Assembly: GCA_964530625.1 (NCBI GenBank)
Contig: CAZHAK010000005.1
Location: 1-64,000, forward strand
Origin: JABWCQ01 sp964530625
GTDB lineage: Bacteria > Electryoneota > RPQS01
Reading direction: 5' to 3'
DNA: 64,000 nt
In this document: in pieces, positions 33,882-42,012 of the stretch
Layout of the letters: each line of letters starts with the position of its first letter
Numbering within the stretch: position 1 is the stretch's first letter
Notes under the pieces: generated by a model
The model's input: only the letters and a program-made list of their open reading frames with translations
Databases searched by the model: none
What the model was told of the DNA's origin: nothing
Program-made: the position numbers and the translations under genes

Positions 33882-34922
33882 TTATTCTGGCGCCACGCTA
33901 TCCGGCAGAGCCAAGTTATCTCTGGTTTCACCAGTCAATTCAAACATGCGGTTCAGCGCGTGACGCGCCTTGCTTCGTACGGGTTCGTCCACTTCTATCT
34001 CAAATTGGTTCAGCAAGAGCGCTTGCTCGACGTCATCCAGAGAGATAGCCTTCATGAAACGGCAAATCTTACAGGCGCGATAGAAATTCTTGTCGGGCAC
34101 ATTTAATTGCAAAAGATCCGACAATCCGCATTCCGTGACCGCCAGAAAATTCGCCGAGCTACTTTTCTGTGCATAATCAACCATGCCGGAAGTTGACAGC
34201 GCAGCATCCGCCAGCGCGAGTACGTCGTCGCGGCACTCAGGGTGCACGAGAATTTTGATCCCCGGTATTTGCCGCCGCATGTTTAATACTGTTTCTGGTG
34301 TGATCTGATGATGCACATAACAATAGCCTTCCCATGCGATTATGGTCTTCTCGGGCACGTGCAGCGCAACATGGCGCGCCAGATTCTGATCTGGGATGAA
34401 AAGAATATGGTCGCTATTCATGGCGCGCACGACGGATACGGCGTTTGAACTTGTGCAGCAGGCGTCGGATTGCGCCTTGACTTCAGCGGTCGTGTTGACG
34501 TAGGTTACAATCTGCAGATCCGGATAGGTTTTGCGCAACTCCTTCGCTCGTGCTGCGACGTCAGGACCGGTGGCCATGTCGGCAAGCGAACACCCTGCAG
34601 CAAGATTTGGCAGCAGTATCGTTTTTTCGGGATTCACGATCTTGGCAGTTTCGGTCATGAAGTGCACGCCGCAGAATACGATTACGTCTGCGTCCTTGAC
34701 TTCGGCAGCTTTCAGTGATAATCCAAGCGAGTCGCCCGTAAAATCCGCGACTTCAAAAATTTCGGGACGTTGATAGTTATGCGCTAGCACGACGGCGTTG
34801 CGTTCGTCTTTAAGTATCTTGATCCGTTCAATGGTAGCCAGCAGAGTCGCGACGCGCTCTTCCGTATAGAAATCCGGATCGAGATTGTGAAGTTTGTGGA
34901 AAAGGATGCTCATCGTGCTCAT
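33882..34922 (-). CDS. nadA: Quinolinate synthase
   Basis: A 346-residue [4Fe-4S] enzyme that condenses iminoaspartate with dihydroxyacetone phosphate to quinolinate in NAD synthesis. Visible are VVLAHNYQRPEI, FCGVHFMTETAKI, the cluster Cys in LAAGCSLADM and the second in CCTSSNAV. A third is probably in the C-terminal CKICRFMK. HPECRDDVLALAD is also typical. No nadB or nadC is adjacent. It starts five bases before the M28 peptidase stop; a second ATG at 34913 is possible. The 21-base spacer to aspA suggests co-transcription. Confidence 0.95.
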   Translation of the reverse strand: MSTMSILFHKLHNLDPDFYTEERVATLLATIERIKILKDERNAVVLAHNYQRPEIFEVADFTGDSLGLSLKAAEVKDADVIVFCGVHFMTETAKIVNPEKTILLPNLAAGCSLADMATGPDVAARAKELRKTYPDLQIVTYVNTTAEVKAQSDACCTSSNAVSVVRAMNSDHILFIPDQNLARHVALHVPEKTIIAWEGYCYVHHQITPETVLNMRRQIPGIKILVHPECRDDVLALADAALSTSGMVDYAQKSSSANFLAVTECGLSDLLQLNVPDKNFYRACKICRFMKAISLDDVEQALLLNQFEIEVDEPVRSKARHALNRMFELTGETRDNLALPDSVAPE

Positions 34923-34926
34923 TGTG

Positions 34927-37113
34927 TTACCCGTTCAAGAACCGTTTTAGATTGTATCCCATCAGATGCAGGATGTCATCGCGAGTGTAGCCGAGTCGGT
35001 ACAGATTTTTCAGTACCGACTTGTGTTCAAGCTCGCGGAGATCGTCGTAGGATTCGCCGAAATTCAAATGTACGTAACGCTGACGGCCCGCGCGAATGGA
35101 TTCGAGCTGTGCGCCCGTGGGCGTCGGGCCAGCATCAAGCAGTAACAGCACGTCGCTGGCCATCAGCGAATCACGAACTTCCTGCGGAGTCTCCGCAAAC
35201 TGAGCAAGCGATGCGACGACAATTCCCTGTGATTTCCAGCGCTGAACTCGTGTGGACGTATTGAAATCAATGGGTATCAGCGCGTATACTCCCGCATCTT
35301 TCAATGTCTTGAATTTGTCTTCGGGCAGCGCGATTCTTGTTCCGTCCGAGGTTGGAGTCAAGTGAACCATGGACAAGCCCATTTTGGTCAACGTCACAAT
35401 GTCCTCAAGCGTGCGCGAGCGCAAACTGATTTCTGGGATCGCAAGCATCACGGCCTGCGTCAGATCATCGCGCTTGTTAACGGCGTCTTTCAGTCCCGCG
35501 CTGACGATGCCTTGGTCTGCGCAATAGGAATGCAGGTGTGCCATGCGATTCACCAAGTCCATTATCGAGATGTCCGAGTTGTGCGGCAGCCACGCGGTTT
35601 CAATGGACGATGATGTCTTTACTGTCCCCGATGGATCCAAGAAGAAACCATCAATGTCAAGTGTAATTGCGTAACGGCTAATCAGTCGAAGTGAGTCTGA
35701 GCGGCAGGCAATAGAGCCTTGCCGCGCACTCAATGATCGCACGAGAGTCTCCGCTTGTGTGCCGACGCTTGCAAACGATTCTATATTGAGAAATCTGCCG
35801 TCGTCTGAGAAATGATGATAGAGCGGATGACTGCCGGATGAGTAAAATGCGATTCCGGGCGCGCCCGCTTCTACAAATGGAGCGTAATCACTTCCGCCGC
35901 CGCCGCTGTAGGCGTAAAGTTTGGGAGGCTTCTCTGTTTGCTTTAGCGAATCCGCCCACTTACGGCCATAATCGCCGAGTTGCTCCAATCCCACGATGGT
36001 CGATCCGCCATCCCCTTGACCGACCATATCAAAATTGAGCATCGCGACAATGTTGCCGAAAGGAATTGTCGGGTGTTCGACAAAATATCTGCTACCGAGC
36101 AAGCCGTCTTCTTCGGCGGTGAACCACATGAACATTACCGACCGCTTTAAGGCTGGCCCTTGCGCGATGGCGCGGGCAAGTTCGGCAACCACCGCGCTGC
36201 CGGACGCGTTGTCGTCCGCTCCGTTATAGGGAATCTTGTTGGCATTCAACCCGCAATGATCCAGATGTCCGCCGACTACGATGATTTCATTCTTTAGTAC
36301 GGCGTCTGAACCATGTTTGATCGCGATTACGTTACGCGCGACCTTACCGCTCAACTGTTTGTTCGCGACGCTCAAGGAAATCTGTTTAGAAACTTTGAGC
36401 GGAACGGCTTCACTTTTGATCTTGTCCTGATAGCTCTTGATCGAATAACCGGTGTTTTCAAGCAGGACTTGCAACACGCGGTCGCCGATATAGATCATCG
36501 GCAGATCCGCTTTGTAGTTCGCCTCGGGAATGGCCGCGCCGTTTAAGGGGATCGCGCGGTCGTGCCACATGATGGCAACAGCGCCGCGCTCTTTGGCCCA
36601 TTCCATCGTGCGCGACCTGCGGTCTTCGTCAGAAAAACTGTAGGCGCTTTTGGGTTCGCCGCGTAGGATGACGACCACTTTACCCTTGACGTCCACGTCG
36701 CCGTAGTCGTTGCGGCCTTTTTCTTCAGAGACAATGCCATGGCCAACGATGATCGCGCCTGTATTGAAATAGCGCGAGCCGCTGTGCGTGACGAAAGTGT
36801 AATCGAGCCCTTGCGTGAACGTAATCTTGCCAAGCTCGGAGCCGCTGATTGAAAAACTCGAACTCTGCTCTTGTGTTACCAGAATCGGGACAGGCTGAAA
36901 GTAGCCTTCAGATCCCATCGGGTCGAGGCCGATGCTGACGCAATAGTCCGCCACGTATTGTTCGGCTTTCGTGCCGCCCGGGTGGCCGGAGCGGCGCCCT
37001 TCGAAATTGTCACTTGCCAATTCATTCGCCAAGTCGAAAGCGCGCTGTGCATCGAACGCCATCGCGCTCAATGAATAGCAGAGTAGTATCGACAAAAATG
37101 AGAATCGAATCAA
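34927..37113 (-). CDS. Secreted M28 metallopeptidase fused to a degenerate dipeptidase-like domain
   Basis: 728 residues with a signal peptide (MIRFSFLSILLCYSLSAMA). An M28 aminopeptidase domain with a PA-like insert occupies about 20-460: zinc ligands appear in GGHLDHCG (about 286), NGADDNASG, FTAEEDGLLGS (about 336), LNFDMVG and HPLYHHFSDD. The remaining 250 residues resemble the TIM-barrel M19 membrane dipeptidase/amidohydrolase group: LRSRTLEDIVTLTKMGLSMVHLTP and the ending LYRLGYTRDDILHLMGYNLKRFL, but without the usual metal-binding HxD and HS pairs. The second domain may bind peptide without cutting. It starts four bases inside the uvrA stop. Confidence 0.8.
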   Translation of the reverse strand: MIRFSFLSILLCYSLSAMAFDAQRAFDLANELASDNFEGRRSGHPGGTKAEQYVADYCVSIGLDPMGSEGYFQPVPILVTQEQSSSFSISGSELGKITFTQGLDYTFVTHSGSRYFNTGAIIVGHGIVSEEKGRNDYGDVDVKGKVVVILRGEPKSAYSFSDEDRRSRTMEWAKERGAVAIMWHDRAIPLNGAAIPEANYKADLPMIYIGDRVLQVLLENTGYSIKSYQDKIKSEAVPLKVSKQISLSVANKQLSGKVARNVIAIKHGSDAVLKNEIIVVGGHLDHCGLNANKIPYNGADDNASGSAVVAELARAIAQGPALKRSVMFMWFTAEEDGLLGSRYFVEHPTIPFGNIVAMLNFDMVGQGDGGSTIVGLEQLGDYGRKWADSLKQTEKPPKLYAYSGGGGSDYAPFVEAGAPGIAFYSSGSHPLYHHFSDDGRFLNIESFASVGTQAETLVRSLSARQGSIACRSDSLRLISRYAITLDIDGFFLDPSGTVKTSSSIETAWLPHNSDISIMDLVNRMAHLHSYCADQGIVSAGLKDAVNKRDDLTQAVMLAIPEISLRSRTLEDIVTLTKMGLSMVHLTPTSDGTRIALPEDKFKTLKDAGVYALIPIDFNTSTRVQRWKSQGIVVASLAQFAETPQEVRDSLMASDVLLLLDAGPTPTGAQLESIRAGRQRYVHLNFGESYDDLRELEHKSVLKNLYRLGYTRDDILHLMGYNLKRFLNG

Positions 37114-39986
37114 AGAGTAGCCTCCACGCGGCGCTTCTTTTTGACAGGTTTAGTTGCCGTATTATGCCGTGCTTCTAACTCCATTTTCAGATACTGACCC
37201 GTGTAGCTCAGTTTGTGCTTGGCGACGTCCTCAGGAGTACCCGCAACTAAAACTTCGCCTCCTCGTTCGCCTCCTTCAGGTCCCAAATCAATAATCCAAT
37301 CGGCAGTTTTGATGACGTCAAGGTTATGCTCAATCACGAGTACGGTGTTGCCGCGATCCACAAGCGTGTGTAGCACATTTAACAGGAGTCGAATGTCGTG
37401 GAAATGCAAGCCGGTCGTCGGTTCGTCAAGAATATAGATCGTGCGCCCCGTGGCGACGCGGGATAACTCTGTTGCGAGCTTCACGCGCTGCGCTTCGCCG
37501 CCGGAAAGTGTTGTGGCCTGCTGTCCTAAGTGGATGTAACCCAAGCCGACTTCTTCAAGCGTTGAAAGTTTGCGGAAGATTGATGGCATCGACTCAAAAA
37601 ACTCACGAGCTTCAGATACACTCATTTCGAGCACGTCTGAAATAGACTTACCTTTCCAGCGGACTTCGAGGGTTTCGCGATTGTAACGCTTACCGTGACA
37701 AACTTCACAGGGCACGTAGACATCCGGCAGGAAGTGCATCTCAATCTTGATAATGCCATCGCCTTGACAGTTTTCGCAGCGGCCGCCCTTGACATTGAAA
37801 GAGAATCTTCCGGGTTTGTAGCCGCGAATTTTCGCTTCGGGAAATTGGCTGAATAGATCACGGATAGTTGTGAACAAACCGGTGTAGGTCGCGGGATTCG
37901 AGCGCGGTGTTCTGCCGATGGGGGATTGATCAATGTCAATCACCTTGTCCAGATTTTGTATTCCCGTCAACTGAGTGTAGGGGAGAGGCGGTTCCTTTGA
38001 GTTGTAAAATCTTTGAGCCAGAGCGCGATACAAGGTCTCATTAATCAGTGACGACTTCCCTGAGCCGGACACTCCGGTCACGACTGTAAACGTGCCGAGC
38101 GGGATATCGGTGGACACGTCTTTCAGATTGTTGCCGCGCGCGCGGCGGATTCCGAGACTCTTGCCGATACCGGATCGACGTTCTTCGGGAACTTCAATTC
38201 GATCCAAGCCACTTAGGAAACGGCCTGTTAAAGACTTTTCTTCCTTGGCAATTTCAAAGGGAGCGCCTTCGGCCACGACGTGACCGCCGTGCCTTCCTGC
38301 ACCGGGACCCAAGTCCACCACGTGATCGGCTGCTTCAATTGTGTCGCGATCGTGTTCGACGACAATCACCGTATTACCGATGTCGCGCAAGCGTTTCAAG
38401 GTTGCAATGAGTCTGTCATTGTCGCGCTGATGCAGTCCGATAGATGGTTCATCGAGAATGTACATCACGCCTGTCAACTGCGAGCCAATTTGAGTCGCCA
38501 ATCGAATGCGTTGCGCTTCTCCACCTGAAAGGCTACCCGCCGCACGATTCAATGTAAGGTAGTCCAGTCCTACGTCGAGCAAGAACGTCAGGCGTTCGCG
38601 GACCTCTTTCAAAATTTGCTTGGCAATCAGAGTGTCGCGCTCGTTCAATTTCAAACCGCTGAAAAAATCATGCGCGTGACCGATAGAGAGATCGCAGACC
38701 TGATAAATGTTTCGATCATTAACCAGCACAGCCAATGCTTCAGGCTTCAGACGCGCACCGGAGCAGGCAGGGCAGGGGATGTTGCCCATGAAATCTTCAA
38801 TCCACTCGCGCACTTGGTTGGACGAGGTTTGCGAGTAGCGGCGCATGAGATTGGGAATCACGCCTTCCCATTTACCCATGGTCTCGAAGCGCGACTTCTG
38901 TCCTTCCCAAACGAATGCGACCTCTTTCTTGCCGGAACCGTACAGAATGATCTGCTTATGCTCTGACTTGAGCTTCTTCCACGGTGTTGTCAAGCTAATC
39001 TTGAATTTCTTGGCCACGGAATCCAGCATGTTGCCCATCCAGCCGTCGGTACCGCTAGAGAGACTGGAGATGGCGCCGTCTTCAATGGATAACTCATCAT
39101 TAGGCACGACTCGCTCGGGGTCAATCTCCATCTTGAAACCCAAGCCCGTGCAGCGCTCGCACGCTCCGAAAGGCGAATTGAAGCTGAAAAGCCTCGGCTC
39201 GACTTCCTGAATTGAGATATTACAATCCGGACAGGCGAAGCGTTCGCTGAAAATGCGTTCCTTCTTGCCCTCTATTGTGGCAATCAAGAGTCCGCTGGAC
39301 AGACGTAGGGTCGTCTCGACGGAATCCGTCAAGCGCGAGCGCAAGCCGTCTTTGATTACGAGACGATCTACCACGACCTCAATCGTGTGGCGGGTCTTCT
39401 TGTTCAGCTCGATTTTTTCGTCAAGCGACTTTATCTCGCCGTCCACACGCACCCGCACAAAACCGTCGCGTTGAATGTTTTCGAAAATCTCGCGATACTC
39501 TCCCTTACGGCCCGTGACGACCGGGGCAAGTAACTGAATCTTTGAGCCTTCCGGAAGAGTCAGGAGCGCGTCCACAACTTCCTGCACTGTCTGTCTCTGA
39601 ATCGGCTTTCCACAATTTGGACAATGAGGTTTGCCGATGCGAGCATATAACAACCGCAAGTAGTCGTATATCTCGGTCACCGTTGCGACTGTTGAGCGCG
39701 GATTCCGGATGCCCGCCTTCTGTTGAATTGAAATGGCGGGGGAGAGGCCTTCTATCGAATCCACGTCAGGCTTTTCCATCAATCCGAGGAACTGCCGAGC
39801 ATAGGCGGAGAGGGACTCCACGTACCTGCGCTGCCCTTCTGCGTACAATGTATCGAATGCCAAGGAGGACTTCCCGGAACCGGAAATCCCTGTGATAACA
39901 ATCAATCGGTTGCGCGGGAGATCGAGAGACACATTCTGTAGGTTGTGTTCTCGTGCTCCGGAAATGCGCAAAAAGGGGTATTCCAT
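37110..39986 (-). CDS. uvrA: Excinuclease ABC subunit A
   Basis: A 958-residue DNA-damage recognition ATPase of nucleotide excision repair. Both ABC modules are complete: Walker A GISGSGKSS and GVSGSGKSS, signatures LSGGEAQRIRLA and LSGGEAQRVKLA, and Walker B LDEPSIGL and LDEPTTGL. Zinc-finger cysteine pairs lie at CPDC/CERC (about 250-285) and CENC/CEVC. There is no obvious ribosome-binding site before the ATG at 39986. It leads a six-gene minus-strand operon, preceded by a promoter and a GTTC-type direct repeat that could make it damage-inducible. Confidence 0.97.
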   Translation of the reverse strand: MEYPFLRISGAREHNLQNVSLDLPRNRLIVITGISGSGKSSLAFDTLYAEGQRRYVESLSAYARQFLGLMEKPDVDSIEGLSPAISIQQKAGIRNPRSTVATVTEIYDYLRLLYARIGKPHCPNCGKPIQRQTVQEVVDALLTLPEGSKIQLLAPVVTGRKGEYREIFENIQRDGFVRVRVDGEIKSLDEKIELNKKTRHTIEVVVDRLVIKDGLRSRLTDSVETTLRLSSGLLIATIEGKKERIFSERFACPDCNISIQEVEPRLFSFNSPFGACERCTGLGFKMEIDPERVVPNDELSIEDGAISSLSSGTDGWMGNMLDSVAKKFKISLTTPWKKLKSEHKQIILYGSGKKEVAFVWEGQKSRFETMGKWEGVIPNLMRRYSQTSSNQVREWIEDFMGNIPCPACSGARLKPEALAVLVNDRNIYQVCDLSIGHAHDFFSGLKLNERDTLIAKQILKEVRERLTFLLDVGLDYLTLNRAAGSLSGGEAQRIRLATQIGSQLTGVMYILDEPSIGLHQRDNDRLIATLKRLRDIGNTVIVVEHDRDTIEAADHVVDLGPGAGRHGGHVVAEGAPFEIAKEEKSLTGRFLSGLDRIEVPEERRSGIGKSLGIRRARGNNLKDVSTDIPLGTFTVVTGVSGSGKSSLINETLYRALAQRFYNSKEPPLPYTQLTGIQNLDKVIDIDQSPIGRTPRSNPATYTGLFTTIRDLFSQFPEAKIRGYKPGRFSFNVKGGRCENCQGDGIIKIEMHFLPDVYVPCEVCHGKRYNRETLEVRWKGKSISDVLEMSVSEAREFFESMPSIFRKLSTLEEVGLGYIHLGQQATTLSGGEAQRVKLATELSRVATGRTIYILDEPTTGLHFHDIRLLLNVLHTLVDRGNTVLVIEHNLDVIKTADWIIDLGPEGGERGGEVLVAGTPEDVAKHKLSYTGQYLKMELEARHNTATKPVKKKRRVEATL

Positions 39987-39997
39987 CTATTTGTTTT

Positions 39998-40016
39998 TGT
40001 GAACCTTAATGTGAAC
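39998..40016 (-). promoter_or_regulatory. Direct-repeat operator candidate (GTTCACA x2) before uvrA
   Basis: On the coding strand GTTCACA, 5 bases, GTTCACA lies between the likely -10 box and the uvrA ATG. GTTC-N8-GTTC is close to the GTTC-N7-GTTC direct-repeat LexA box of alphaproteobacteria. LexA-type control is inferred, not shown. Confidence 0.4.
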
Positions 40017-40020
40017 TCTA

Positions 40021-40049
40021 AATGTACCGAAAAATCCGCCGATAATCAA
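40021..40049 (-). promoter_or_regulatory. Sigma-70-like promoter for the uvrA operon
   Basis: On the minus strand TTGATT, 17 bases, TACATT. Each hexamer matches four of six consensus bases. It places the start of transcription over the GTTCACA direct repeat. Confidence 0.4.
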
Positions 40050-40105
40050 GGTAGGTGGGCACATCTCTCCGCTCTCCGGCAACACTTTCCCTCGGCAAAA
40101 TCTGC

Positions 40106-40134
40106 TTGACAAAACCAGAATCACTTATTATATT
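40106..40134 (+). promoter_or_regulatory. Strong sigma-70-like promoter of the NtrC-type regulator
   Basis: TTGACA (perfect), 17 bases, TATATT. The implied leader to the ATG at 40303 is about 160 bases. The leader holds only a weak 5-bp hairpin with a T-rich loop (40164-40182). Confidence 0.7.
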
Positions 40135-40232
40135 GCGCATGCCTATGGCAAATCACGTAGTATCCTGCTTGTTTTTTGCAGGTTACGACTCAATCTGTTA
40201 TAGCAAAGATCGGACAATTGATCTGTGCTTTT

Positions 40233-40262
40233 TTGACGCAACCCTTCTATTTTCAATAAATA
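40233..40262 (+). promoter_or_regulatory. Possible second promoter of the NtrC-type regulator
   Basis: TTGACG, 18 bases, TAAATA. The -35 is good and the -10 weak. It would start transcription about 35 bases before the ATG. Confidence 0.3.
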
Positions 40263-40302
40263 ATGACCCATTCCTTTCAAAATAACGCGAGGTGCGCAGC
40301 TG

Positions 40303-41682
40303 ATGGCTAAAAACCGAATTCTGGTTGTTGACGACGAACAACATTTTCGCGACTGGCTGGTCCAGACCCTGAAAAGGCGAAATTATGCTGTAGAGGCCTG
40401 TGAGGATGGGCAGTCCGCTCTCTCCCTCTTGGAGGAAGGGCAGCAATATGAAATAATTGTGACGGACGTCCGGATGCCGAAAATGTCCGGGCTGCAGCTT
40501 CTGCGAACGGTTCACGAACGCTTCCCCGGAATTGATGTCGTTATTATGACTCAATATGGAAGTGTGCCTGAAGCGGTCGCCGCGCTGAAGGACGGAGCGA
40601 TTGATTTCCTTGAAAAACCCTTCCCGCAAGAAACACTGCTCCTGCGAGTCCAGAAGGCTTTTGAGTCACGCAAGCTGAAACTCGAGAACTATCAGTTAAA
40701 GCGCGAACTAGGAACAAAGTTCCAGTTCAACAATATTCTCGGTCAATCGCCGAAGATGATTGAGGTCCTCGAACAGCTTGAGATGATAGTGCCGACGAAA
40801 GCAACCGTGCTGATTCAGGGAGAGTCCGGGACAGGCAAGGAACTGATTGCGCGCGCGCTGCACGAAAATAGCCCTCGCCGCAACGGGCCGTTTGTGAAAA
40901 TAAATTGCGCCGCGATGCCTGAGACGTTGATGGAATCCGAACTCTTCGGCCACGAAAAAGGCGCGTTCACCGGTGCGATTCGCACTGTGGACGGACGGTT
41001 TGCTTTGGCGCACGGCGGGACGCTGTTATTGGATGAAGTGAGTGAAATGTCATCTGCCATGCAGGCTAAGCTCTTGCGAGTATTGCAGGAACGGGAGTTT
41101 GAGAAACTTGGTGGCCGCGAGACCATTAAGATTGATGTTCGCATCGTTGCTACGACCAATCGCGAACTGAAGAAGGCGATCGCCGATGATCAGTTTAGAG
41201 AGGATCTCTTCCACCGTCTAAATGTCTGCCCGATTCGTGTTAGTCCATTGCGCGACCGCAGGGAAGATATTCCGTTATTGGCCAGTCACTTCGTGTCGCA
41301 TTATGCCGGCGAATACGCGAAGGATATTCAAGGTATAGATGAAGTTTCGATGGAGCAGATGCTCGTCTATGAATGGCCTGGGAACGTGCGTGAATTGCAG
41401 CACAAGATGGAGCGCGCAGTGATTATGTGCGACGACAATCATATTCGCACGAAGCATCTGTATCTGGACGGAATCGAAACGTCGTTGCAGCCGGAAACGA
41501 TGTTTACGCTGGATGCGCAGGCTACGGCCACGCTGTCCGAAATCGAGAAGGCCGCAATCTTCCGTGCGCTGAGGGTGCATGAAAACAACCGCACCAAAAC
41601 TGCCGAGTCGCTGGGGATTTCGATCCGTACACTTCGCAATAAACTGCGGGAGTATCGCGAAGAGGGCATTCCCGTAGATTAG
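40303..41682 (+). CDS. Sigma-54-dependent response regulator (NtrC family)
   Basis: 459 residues. Receiver (1-120): acidic VVDDEQ, phospho-Asp in IIVTDVRMPKMSG, Lys in EKPFPQE. AAA+ activator (about 145-380): Walker A GESGTGKE (about 173), the sigma-54-contacting GAFTGA loop (about 221), Walker B LLLDEVSEMS and an RLNVCPIRVSPLRDR block. A Fis-type helix-turn-helix ends the protein (NRTKTAESLGISIRTLRNKL). All residues for phosphorylation, ATPase and sigma-54 contact are intact. No partner kinase is encoded nearby. Because a sigma-54-like promoter lies before the flagellar operon, it may be the flagellar activator (FlgR/FleR role), but this is inferred. A terminator follows. Confidence 0.93.
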   Translation: MAKNRILVVDDEQHFRDWLVQTLKRRNYAVEACEDGQSALSLLEEGQQYEIIVTDVRMPKMSGLQLLRTVHERFPGIDVVIMTQYGSVPEAVAALKDGAIDFLEKPFPQETLLLRVQKAFESRKLKLENYQLKRELGTKFQFNNILGQSPKMIEVLEQLEMIVPTKATVLIQGESGTGKELIARALHENSPRRNGPFVKINCAAMPETLMESELFGHEKGAFTGAIRTVDGRFALAHGGTLLLDEVSEMSSAMQAKLLRVLQEREFEKLGGRETIKIDVRIVATTNRELKKAIADDQFREDLFHRLNVCPIRVSPLRDRREDIPLLASHFVSHYAGEYAKDIQGIDEVSMEQMLVYEWPGNVRELQHKMERAVIMCDDNHIRTKHLYLDGIETSLQPETMFTLDAQATATLSEIEKAAIFRALRVHENNRTKTAESLGISIRTLRNKLREYREEGIPVD

Positions 41683-41703
41683 TATTTAGTTTCTTTTGTA
41701 TAA

Positions 41704-41735
41704 AAAAAGGGTTCCCATATTAGGGAGCCCTTTTT
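41704..41735 (+). terminator. Rho-independent terminator after the NtrC-type regulator
   Basis: A 13-bp stem (AAAAAGGGTTCCC with GGGAGCCCTTTTT, one G-T pair) and a 6-base loop, with T-rich 3' arm. Confidence 0.88.
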
Positions 41736-42012
41736 GTTGTGCGTCAACGAGACTGCCGTTCTCGCGCAATCACGCTGATGAGAACTGTATCAAGGTGCAA
41801 ATGCCATTTTGTCAACGGAAGCTGACAAACTGTCCATGTGACATTGATACCATAAAAACTGTTTGGTTGTGAGCGATTTAGCATGATGCCCTAAGATAGC
41901 ATTTCATTGTTGTCCAGTTCGGGGTTGTTGTGCGCAAACACTAGTCACATACCTCTAGCGCAAGAGGGCAGCCTTTCGGCAGTCCTCTTGGTTCCTTCAC
42001 TTATGCTGCTTC
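41736..42012. other. Non-coding region between two convergent genes
   Basis: No gene seen. It contains an inverted repeat TTTGTCA-N8-TGACAAA (41808-41829) and, near the end of the metalloprotease gene, an imperfect hairpin (41961-41990, CAAGAGG...CCTCTTG with a TTTC loop) that may protect or end its transcript. Confidence 0.6.
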
